Virus record (IMG/VR): IMGVR_UViG_3300024348_000222
Coordinates: 1 to 25,212 of that record
Length of the DNA: 25,212 bases
Direction: 5' to 3' (one strand)
Origin: a virus
Below the pieces are notes generated by a model that saw nothing but the letters and a program-made list of their open reading frames with translations, was not told where the DNA came from and did not search any database. Shown here in pieces: positions 15,418 to 22,900 of this stretch. Made by a program: the position numbers and the translations under genes. Numbering within the stretch: position 1 is the stretch's first letter; every line of letters starts with the position of its first letter.

Positions 15418-17478
15418 ATGTCAGGAATAAGTCACTTATATGATATTTACAACAAGAAGGGTAAAGATTTTATTAACAATCTCTTTAACTCCTATGTGAC
15501 CGTTAATGAAAAGATGGATGGATCCGCTTTTGTGTTTGACAGGGATTTGGAAACTGGCAGATTTAATTTTTATAAAAGAGATCAGAGAAATCCTATCACT
15601 CTGGTTGATAGAACACTCATGAAGTATTATGAGATTCCTATCCAATACATCGAATCATTACCTCCTCATATAATAAAGGATATTCCGAGAGGTTGGAAAT
15701 TTGGACTTGAATATTTTGCAAATATAAAACCTGTTGAGATTGCGTATGATAGATTACCTAAGAATAATCTGATTCTTTCATACGTCCACACTAAGAGCGA
15801 AAATGGTAAGCCATCAGCCACCATACAGGACAAGGAAAAACTTGATACATGGGCAGATTTATTGGGAGTTGAAAGACCACCGATAGTTTTTCAAGGTTAT
15901 CTAAACGAAGAACAGAAGGATAAAATACTGGACTTTCTAAGAACACCATTTGAAGAGCTTGTTAGTGAATATAAAACCAGAAGTTTTGTTCGCTATATTA
16001 TCGGTGTGCTTAATCCGGAGGCTCAAGCTAGTGCTTTAAACAACGATCTAGATAAGCCTATCGAGGGTATAGTTTTTAGATTTGGTGAAGAAGATGGTGA
16101 ATCTGAACCGATACTTTCAAAGATGGTTGATCCAGTATTCACGGAAATGGCTAAGGAGAAATCGAAGAAAAAGATAGAAGAAAAGCCTAGCGATTTCTTG
16201 GGTATAACCATATTGGATGTAATGAACTTTATATTAGAAAGAGGTGTTGATAGCTTCGGAGTCAGTGGAAACACCGATGACGAGAGATACATCTCATTCA
16301 TATCTGATGTTTTTGCCAAATTCCTTGAAGAATACGGCTACAAATACAAGGGAGCGGATTTTCAGGAGCCTGATTATTTAAAGAAGGATGAGTTTAGATT
16401 AAATAAACCACTCATAAAGGATAAAAGAGTATTAAGCTATCTTGAATCTGATGATTCTTACGAGTCTTTATTTAAACTAATTCTAAATTCATTTAGGAAG
16501 ATAAAGAAAAGAGCAGGTGGTATTATCACTGCCGGTATAATCGACCAATTCAATTTATTGGTTGGTGACATCCAAAGGGTGGTATCAGCTAAGAGCACTC
16601 CAAAAATACAGGAATCGCAAGTTCCTTCATTCCTTGATTTTAAGAAAAATAATCTATCTGCGAAAACCGTGGATTATACAACCTCAGAGAACGAGGAATC
16701 CGACAAGAACGAGGAAGAATACGACCACTTCTATTCATATAACGAATTCATCTCAGCTTTAGAGACTCTGGACACACAAGAAAAACCAAAGGAGATCATA
16801 ACGGAGACCGATGAGAAAAAGGAGGAACCTAAAGAAAAAGAATTGCAGGACGTAAATCTTTTAATTGGTAGATTCCAACCATTCCACAACGGACATATGA
16901 ATATGGTAAAGAAAATGGCAGAGGAGAACGAGTTACCTAGTATTATTGCTGTTGTACATCCCGGACATAATAAATCTGGTAAAACTCCATTCAGCGAGGA
17001 TCTTGTTTCTAAATACATGGAAACAGTTGTTAAGGAGAATGCTGGTAAGATACTTGGATATTTTATTATCAATAGAGGTCTTCTTGGAGTCATTTACGGG
17101 AAGGCTAAAGAACTTGGATATTTGGTTAAGGCCATTGCAGCTGGTGATGATAGAATAGATGACTATAAAAAACAAGCGGAATACCTTAAGAAAGCTGGTG
17201 GAGATTTTCCTGAAGACATCGAGTTAATACAGACCCCAAGATCCAGCAGTGGAACTGAGGTTAGAGAAAAGATAGATAATGAGGATTTCGTGGGATTCAA
17301 AAAATTGGTTCCCCATGCGGTTGCTACTTTCTACGATCAGCTAGTTTCATCTCAAAAAGGTAGGGAACTTAAAGAATCCGAGGAAGTTAATTTTCTAAAT
17401 GAATATGGTGACGAAAAAACCAGAGAAGAAATAGAGAGAGAATTAGCAAATAAAGAAATAAAAAATAACGAACAATAA
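15418..17478 (+). CDS. Fused nucleic-acid ligase-like / NMN adenylyltransferase-like protein
   Basis: The 686-residue protein joins two enzymes. The N-terminal part has covalent nucleotidyltransferase motifs: K32 in EKMDGS (motif I), a FGLEYF strand at about 100, E216-G217 in KPIEGIVF (motif IV) and K235 in LSKMVDP (motif V), as in ATP-dependent RNA and DNA ligases. Residues of about 240-390 are helical and unrecognised. A long charged linker (400-480) leads to a nucleotidylyltransferase of the NMNAT type: GRFQPFHNGH (484-493, the HxGH motif) and PRSSSGTEVR (607-616, the ISSTxxR-like motif). NMNATs make NAD from NMN and ATP. Within the linker SYNEFISALE (440-449) looks like an embedded capsid-targeting leader. 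Two bases separate it from the next gene. Whether the ligase acts on RNA or DNA, and uses ATP or NAD, is unknown. Confidence 0.75.
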   Translation: MSGISHLYDIYNKKGKDFINNLFNSYVTVNEKMDGSAFVFDRDLETGRFNFYKRDQRNPITLVDRTLMKYYEIPIQYIESLPPHIIKDIPRGWKFGLEYFANIKPVEIAYDRLPKNNLILSYVHTKSENGKPSATIQDKEKLDTWADLLGVERPPIVFQGYLNEEQKDKILDFLRTPFEELVSEYKTRSFVRYIIGVLNPEAQASALNNDLDKPIEGIVFRFGEEDGESEPILSKMVDPVFTEMAKEKSKKKIEEKPSDFLGITILDVMNFILERGVDSFGVSGNTDDERYISFISDVFAKFLEEYGYKYKGADFQEPDYLKKDEFRLNKPLIKDKRVLSYLESDDSYESLFKLILNSFRKIKKRAGGIITAGIIDQFNLLVGDIQRVVSAKSTPKIQESQVPSFLDFKKNNLSAKTVDYTTSENEESDKNEEEYDHFYSYNEFISALETLDTQEKPKEIITETDEKKEEPKEKELQDVNLLIGRFQPFHNGHMNMVKKMAEENELPSIIAVVHPGHNKSGKTPFSEDLVSKYMETVVKENAGKILGYFIINRGLLGVIYGKAKELGYLVKAIAAGDDRIDDYKKQAEYLKKAGGDFPEDIELIQTPRSSSGTEVREKIDNEDFVGFKKLVPHAVATFYDQLVSSQKGRELKESEEVNFLNEYGDEKTREEIERELANKEIKNNEQ

Positions 17479-17480
17479 AA

Positions 17481-18026
17481 ATGACAAAGATAGTAACATC
17501 GTTTGATCAGTTTATCAGCAATCTGAGCGAATCGGATGGATTTGGAACATCACCATTTCTATTAGAAAAGTCTGGTGATGTATATCACTATTTCTTTAAT
17601 CTAGATCAAGAAAGCAGCGATGATCAAATTGGATTCCATCTAATTGTTGGAAAATATTCCGACAATGAGGTTATCGAGGGACCAAAAAATTCATATTGTG
17701 TGCTAACACTGAATCAGATTGCACCCGAGGTTATTGATGACATCGCGGTAGAGAAAGAAGAGATTCCACAAACAAACAAAGAGAAATTCAAAATGGGAGG
17801 AAATGAGATATCCAGACTCATGGAATCTGTATTTAAGTGTGTTAATAGCTACCTTGAAGCAAACTCAAAAGTTATCAGAATCTATGACGAGATGCAGGAC
17901 AATTTAGAATTTGAAGGTAAGGGAGAATATATGGAATATATGAAATCCATAGCCATATCCCAGCTTGGAGGCAATTGGGCAATCCAGCAAGGTGCCACTC
18001 AAAAGTCTATTATTATTAGTAGATAA
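17481..18026 (+). CDS. Probable internal head protein with capsid-targeting start
   Basis: The 181-residue protein starts MTKIVTSFDQFISNLSES. SFDQFI matches the core of the T4 internal-protein leader (TYQEFI), and LSE at 15-17 before Ser fits the prohead-protease rule. The rest is acidic, with a QIGFHLIVGKY strand, an EVIDDIAVEKEEI stretch and a C-terminal GGNWAIQQGATQKSIIIS. No enzyme motif is seen. It closes the four-gene operon that holds the nucleotidyltransferase and ligase fusion, all with a leader of this type or one inside the protein. A partner or inhibitor role among co-packaged proteins is possible. The leader is the only functional evidence. Confidence 0.6.
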   Translation: MTKIVTSFDQFISNLSESDGFGTSPFLLEKSGDVYHYFFNLDQESSDDQIGFHLIVGKYSDNEVIEGPKNSYCVLTLNQIAPEVIDDIAVEKEEIPQTNKEKFKMGGNEISRLMESVFKCVNSYLEANSKVIRIYDEMQDNLEFEGKGEYMEYMKSIAISQLGGNWAIQQGATQKSIIISR

Positions 18027-18050
18027 CGAAACAAATTAGTAAACCCGATA

Positions 18051-18058
18051 TATAAATA
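18051..18058 (+). promoter_or_regulatory. Late-type promoter match (TATAAATA)
   Basis: This is an exact match to the T4 late promoter core TATAAATA, 20 bases before the ATG of the histone-like gene, in a gap after the operon end at 18026. It is the best promoter match in the window, although AT richness tempers it. Confidence 0.5.
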
Positions 18059-18078
18059 ACAAATAAAAACAAATTAAA

Positions 18079-18258
18079 ATGGAAAAATTCGAACAAATTA
18101 AAGCTCTTATCGAGCAGACCCAAGGAGACGCTGAAAAGTTTTTTAGCAAAGGGAATGGAACAGCTGGTACTAGAGTTAGACAAGCTATGCAAGAATTGAA
18201 AAAACTTGCTCAAGATCTTAGAATCGAAGTACAGGAAGCTAAAAACAACAAAGCTTAA
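18079..18258 (+). CDS. Histone H1-like (Hc1) DNA-binding protein
   Basis: The frame encodes 59 residues beginning MEKFEQIKALIEQTQ and ending EAKNNKA. The pattern KGNGTAGTRVRQAMQELKKLAQDLR is the core of the short histone H1-like proteins common in Bacteroidota (the Hc1 family, PF07432, related to the Chlamydia Hc1 histone): a helix, a Lys-Gly-Asn turn, an Ala-Gly-Thr-Arg-x-Arg step and a basic helix. These proteins bind and compact DNA in the host nucleoid. A phage copy could cover or condense phage DNA, or disturb the host nucleoid. It follows a TATAAATA element and an A-rich leader, so it is likely a separate late gene. It is short for some members but close to the usual Bacteroidota length of about 57-60. 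Confidence 0.85.
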   Translation: MEKFEQIKALIEQTQGDAEKFFSKGNGTAGTRVRQAMQELKKLAQDLRIEVQEAKNNKA

Positions 18259-18283
18259 TTTTTAACCCTTTAAAACAATTTAC

Positions 18284-18517
18284 ATGGCCTATTATCTTGT
18301 AAAAGTTAATTTTGAATCTGGTGAAGTTAATAAAGCTGGAGATCCAATCTACAAGAAATCTGAATTTCTTGTTGCTGGTGAATCAGTAATCGAATGTGAG
18401 AAAAAAGTTGCCGAGTATATGGACGGCACAGTTGGAGGCTTCGAAACTTTTCAGATTTCTAAAACAAAAATAGAATCTGTCATTTATGACAAAGAAAAGT
18501 ACGAAGACATCATCTAA
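18284..18517 (+). CDS. DUF4494-like small protein
   Basis: The 77-residue product reads YYLVKVNFESGEV, then PIYKKSEFLVAGESVIECEKKVAEYM, then FETFQISKTKIESVIYD. That order (an N-terminal VKV strand, KK-x-SE-x-LV, a helix with regular acidic and basic residues, then a final strand) is similar to the DUF4494 proteins found in Bacteroidota and their phages, though this copy is short. The family's function is unknown. It is preceded by a 25-base A/T-rich leader behind the histone-like gene and overlaps the next gene by 32 bases. Assignment is moderate and based on recalled family sequence, not a search. Confidence 0.55.
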   Translation: MAYYLVKVNFESGEVNKAGDPIYKKSEFLVAGESVIECEKKVAEYMDGTVGGFETFQISKTKIESVIYDKEKYEDII

Positions 18518-18746
18518 TCCTGCTGACACCAGCTCATATGTTCCACCTCAATCTCCAATTGCTATACAGCCGGGAGATACGGGATTCACTACTGTCGGCA
18601 AAGCCTATAATAGATTTATCTGGACATTCAGTGACTGGCACAAACAGAAAAAGAAGATTATAAATCCCAACACAAATTGGGATCTAAATTCGAAACCCAT
18701 GACTGATAAAGAATGGGAGACTAAGAAAAAGGACTTATATTTATAA
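18486..18746 (+). CDS. Small protein, unknown function
   Basis: The 86-residue product has a Thr/Ser/Pro-rich N-terminus (MTKKSTKTSSNPADTSSYVPP), then a segment with Trp, Lys and Phe (YNRFIWTFSDWHKQKKKI) and an Asp/Trp/Lys-rich C-terminus. I recognise no family. The start overlaps the upstream gene by 32 bases; no in-frame later ATG gives a sensible product, so this ATG stands. The stop lies inside the stem of a rho-independent terminator. Coding and terminator therefore overlap, ending this transcription unit. Basic and aromatic residues may point to nucleic-acid binding, but that is a guess. Confidence 0.6.
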   Translation: MTKKSTKTSSNPADTSSYVPPQSPIAIQPGDTGFTTVGKAYNRFIWTFSDWHKQKKKIINPNTNWDLNSKPMTDKEWETKKKDLYL

Positions 18747-18758
18747 GTCCTTTTTTTT
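18728..18758 (+). terminator. Rho-independent terminator overlapping gene end
   Basis: An 11-base stem AAAGGACTTAT / ATAAGTCCTTT, four-base loop and a run of eight T. The stem begins inside the coding sequence of the gene ending at 18746, so the last codons double as terminator. Confidence 0.85.
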
Positions 18759-18772
18759 GTGATATATAGTTC

Positions 18773-19519
18773 ATGGGGAATATTAAAAGATTTGCAGAAT
18801 TTATTTTTGAAGGTTTATCAGACTTGACAAAAAGTGCACTGGATAGCGTCGTTCTAGAAGATCCACCTGGATCAAATAAGGGGGACAAAGTCGAGGCTAT
18901 GCAAAGATCAGTTGGTATTTCTCCCGGAGATCCTTGGTGTGCAGCTTTTGTTTATAGCATCTTCAAGAATGCAAATCTTGATCCTGCTATAATGAAGAGA
19001 ATACCCAAATCCGGTGGTGTAAATAAAATGTGGCAAAGTGCTACTAATGTCAAGAAAATAACAAAGGAGGAAGCTTTAAAAAACCCGGATCTCATACTCC
19101 CAGGAATGATTTTTTTCTATTTAACCAAGAACGATAAGGGTCAATATCCAGGAACCGGACACACGGGCATGGTAATAAAAGTTGACAAAAACAATAAAAC
19201 GATCACATCAATCGAAGGTAATACTAATCCATTCGATGGTGCCAGAGAGGGGTTTGGCTCGTTTGTGATTACTAGAAAAATGGAGGATCCAAGTATATCT
19301 AAAGATCCTAAATTACACCCCTCCAAAATGCTTGGCTTTATAGACTTCCTTGACGGGTACAGAAATCCGAAAGATCCCGAATATTCAAAATTTATTAAAA
19401 GCCTTGGTAAGATAGAATTAGCATACAGAAACCAAACAATAAAGGAAATTTGGAAAATCCAAAAATTTCCGGGCATATTGGATCAATATGCATTAAATTA
19501 CGAAAATAGAGATAAATAA
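18773..19519 (+). CDS. CHAP-type peptidoglycan hydrolase with capsid-targeting-like start
   Basis: The 248-residue protein carries a CHAP-family (NlpC/P60-like) cysteine peptidase/amidase site: C56 in DPWCAAF, H130 in GTGHTGMVI and E148/N150 in SIEGNTN. Such enzymes cut peptide bonds or amide links in peptidoglycan, helping lysis or local wall opening during injection. The start (MGNIKRFAEFIFEGLSD) fits the T4 internal-protein leader: RFAEFIFE against TYQEFIAE, with IFE before Gly as a possible cleavage site. It has no signal peptide or membrane segment. It starts 14 bases after a strong terminator and TATATAGT ends two bases before the ATG, leaving little room for a promoter, so read-through or another mechanism is needed. 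Endolysin and virion-carried hydrolase are both possible. Confidence 0.75.
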   Translation: MGNIKRFAEFIFEGLSDLTKSALDSVVLEDPPGSNKGDKVEAMQRSVGISPGDPWCAAFVYSIFKNANLDPAIMKRIPKSGGVNKMWQSATNVKKITKEEALKNPDLILPGMIFFYLTKNDKGQYPGTGHTGMVIKVDKNNKTITSIEGNTNPFDGAREGFGSFVITRKMEDPSISKDPKLHPSKMLGFIDFLDGYRNPKDPEYSKFIKSLGKIELAYRNQTIKEIWKIQKFPGILDQYALNYENRDK

Positions 19520-19531
19520 AACAAACGTAAT

Positions 19532-19909
19532 ATGCCAGCAGTAAGTACAGCACAACAAGCACTAATGGGACAAGCGTATGCAGTTAAGATTGGAGAACTA
19601 AAGCCCTCCGAACTTAATCCCAAATACAGAAAAAGAATTTTAGCACTTGCGGATAGCATGACTAAAAAAGAACTTGATGCATTTGCATCAACAAAACATA
19701 AGGGATTACCACATCATATCGACGAGGAAGTTACTGGTGAGCTTGCAGTTAGCTTGGAACCAGTCGGATCCGATGAAATGCCAAGTTTCCAACCCAAGGG
19801 ACCAGGTAAAATAATTCCATTCTTAGATCCCGATTCGAAACAGAAAATTAAGGGTAAGAAAAATCTCCAGAATCTGAAAGATTATAGGGACTGGATAGCT
19901 AACAAATAA
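19532..19909 (+). CDS. DUF3008-like protein
   Basis: The 125-residue protein begins MPAVSTAQQALMGQAYAVK and contains ADSMTKKELDAFASTKHKGLPHHI at about 52-75. That order (MPA-x-S-x-AQQ-x-x-MG at the start, then SMTKK-x-x-x-FA-x-TKHKGLP) is the hallmark of the DUF3008 family found in phages and bacteria. The family's role is not established. Here the C-terminus adds a Pro/Gly- and Lys-rich segment (PSFQPKGPGKIIPF and KIKGKKNLQNLKDYR). It lies 12 bases after the CHAP gene and 19 bases before the collagen-like fibre gene, so it may be carried with the virion module. Confidence 0.7.
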   Translation: MPAVSTAQQALMGQAYAVKIGELKPSELNPKYRKRILALADSMTKKELDAFASTKHKGLPHHIDEEVTGELAVSLEPVGSDEMPSFQPKGPGKIIPFLDPDSKQKIKGKKNLQNLKDYRDWIANK

Positions 19910-19928
19910 AAAGTCATATAGCTAACTA

Positions 19929-22900
19929 ATGGCTCAATTCCCATCCAACCCCCGAATAGGACAAGCTTTTCTTGCAGACTCTAATCTTTATGTTTGGAGT
20001 GGCTACCAGTGGATCGTTGCACAGGTGGGGAATAGCTCAGCAGGTACATCGGGAACTAGTGGTGTTGATGGTAATTTCTACGGTTCCTCAGGATCTAGTG
20101 GAACGAGAGGATCCAGCGGAACATCGGGAACACCCGGAACACCTGGTGGTGACGGTGAACCAGGATCAGCAGGAACATCAGGAATCAATGGGTCCAGCGG
20201 AACATCAGGATCAACAGGAACACCAGGATCTTCTGGATCTTCTGGATCAGCAGGAACATCGGGATCAACAGGAACGCCGGGATCTTCAGGATCTGCTGGA
20301 ACTTCGGGAGCAATAGGATCTCCAGGGTCTCCTGGATCTGCTGGAACATCAGGAACACCTGGTTCTGCTGGAACATCTGGTTCTAATGGTTCCTCCGGGG
20401 TCAGTGGTGTCAATGGGGTTGATGGTTCTACAGGAACTAGTGGAACTAGTGGAAGCTCCGGTGTAACCGGATCTGCTGGAACTTCAGGCTCCTCAGGATC
20501 TGCTGGAACTTCGGGAGCAATAGGATCTCCAGGGTCTCCTGGTTCTGCTGGAACATCAGGAACCCCTGGTTCTGCTGGAACATCTGGTTCTAATGGTTCT
20601 TCCGGAGTCAGTGGGGTCAACGGTGTTGATGGATCTGCTGGAACTAGTGGAAGCTCCGGTGTAACCGGATCTGCTGGAACTTCGGGATCTGCTGGAACAT
20701 CAGGATCTGCTGGAACATCAGGAGCAATAGGATCTCCTGGATCTCCTGGATCCTCCGGAACATCAGGATCCACGGGAACATCTGGTTCTTCCGGAGTCAG
20801 TGGGGTCAACGGTGTTGATGGATCTGCTGGAACTAGTGGAAGCTCCGGTGTAACCGGTTCTGCTGGAACATCGGGTTCTGCTGGAACATCAGGATCTGCT
20901 GGAACATCAGGATCTGCTGGAACATCAGGATCTGCGGGAAGTACAGGATCAAGCGGATCAAGCGGATCTTCGGGTCAAAGCGGATCTTCCGGAACATCAG
21001 GATCGAATGGATCTTCCGGAACATCAGGATCAACTGGAACCTCTGGATCTTCTGGTGTCAGCGGTGTCAATGGTGTTGATGGATCTGCAGGAACATCTGG
21101 AGCTAATGGATCTTCGGGAACATCAGGATCGAATGGATCTTCGGGAACATCAGGATCGAACGGATCTTCGGGAACATCAGGATCATCAGGCTCTTCCGGA
21201 GCATCGGGAGGATATCTTAGCATAACCCAGCTATTAGATAATATTCCGGCTACTACGAGATCAGGTTCTACTATAGTAACTGAATGGACAACTTCATATA
21301 CGTCTGTTGCTGGTAGTACATTAATGTTTAACCTTAGCTTTTCTGCATATGTTCCTTCGAGTTTAGGCGCAAAACAATTTGATCTAGTTATAGACAGTGT
21401 AACTGTTGCATCAACAACATTTTTCTTTAACTCAGTAAATGTTCATGCCACAATACCTTGCTTATTTAACGTAGAGAATCTATCAGCCGGTTCTCATAAT
21501 ATTCAAATAAGAATACCTTCTGGTGTTACTGTAGATGCACAAGACTATGCTCACCTAACAGTTATAGAAACTATGGGTACCGGAGTACCTGGATCTTCCG
21601 GAACAAGCGGTATATCGGGATCTTCAGGATCTAGTGGAACCTCTGGCTCTTCAGGTTCATCTGGCTCTTCTGGAACAAGAGGATCTTCCGGATCAAGCGG
21701 AACATCGGGTTCAACCGGGACAAGTGGAACTTCCGGATCGACTGGAACTTCCGGAACATCAGGATCCTCTGGTGTCAGCGGGGTCAATGGTGTTGATGGA
21801 TCTGCGGGAACTTCCGGTGTCAATGGTTCGTCCGGAACATCCGGATCTAGTGGGATTTCTGGATCTAGTGGGGCATCGGGAACATCAGGATCTAGTGGAA
21901 CATCAGGATCTAGTGGAACATCAGGATCTAGTGGAAGCTCTGGATCTAGTGGAAGCTCGGGAACTAGTGGTTCAGCGGGAACTTCAGGAACAAGTGGAAC
22001 ATCGGGATCTTCTGGAACGAGCGGAACATCAGGTTCATCCGGTGTCAGTGGGGTGAATGGAGTTGATGGATCATCAGGAACAGCTGGATCAACAGGGACT
22101 AGTGGAACCTCGGGATCTTCTGGATCAGCGGGGACTAGTGGAACTTCCGGATCTGCTGGAACAAGTGGAACATCAGGTTCTTCCGGAAGTTCTGGATCTA
22201 GTGGATCCAGTGGAACAAGAGGATCTGCAGGAACATCAGGATCTTCTGGAACGAGTGGAACATCAGGTTCAAGTGGAACAAGTGGAACATCAGGATCAAC
22301 CGGAACAAGTGGAACATCGGGTTCTTCTGGAAGTTCCGGATCTAGTGGGTCTAGTGGAACAAGAGGATCTTCTGGGTCTGCTGGAACATCGGGATCTTCT
22401 GGAACAAGTGGAACATCAGGATCAACCGGAACTAGTGGAACATCGGGTTCTTCAGGATCTAGTGGGTCTAGTGGAACAAGGGGATCTTCTGGAACATCAG
22501 GTTCAACGGGAACAAGTGGAACATCAGGTTCATCCGGTGTCAGTGGTGTGAATGGAGTTGACGGTAACAACGGAGCTAATGGATCAAGTGGAACTTCAGG
22601 CACCAGTGGTTCAAGTGGAATTTCTGGCTCTAGTGGTTCAAGTGGTGTTTCTGCTACAATATTTAACAATGCTGACGATCGGGTAATTACCGGTAGTAGC
22701 ACCTCCGGACAGCTAAACGGGGAAAGCGGATTTACATTCAACGGAACTACAGCATATATTAACGGTGCCCTTGGGGTTGGTACATCAACACCAACAACTA
22801 CAGGTTTAATTAGGGCCACCAATGACATCGTGGCATATTATTCTTCCGATGAAAGGCTAAAGGAGAACAAGGAGATAATACAGGATCCTCTGTATAAATT

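Noticed and set aside
15418-17478. C-terminal domain as HldE-type heptose nucleotidyltransferase linked to GmhA
   Set aside because: GRFQPFHNGH is typical of NMNAT/NadM-type enzymes, while HldE has a different GCFD-x-x-HxGH start; a role with GmhA is therefore not supported.
20034-22652. CRISPR array or tandem-repeat element
   Set aside because: The repeats code continuously for Gly-X-Y in one frame, and there are no spacers of constant length between exact repeats.
20078-22828. Long Pro/Asp-rich antisense open frames
   Set aside because: They mirror the Gly-X-Y coding of the collagen-like fibre gene, where repeats lacking certain codons leave the opposite strand open; composition is artefactual and there is no leader.
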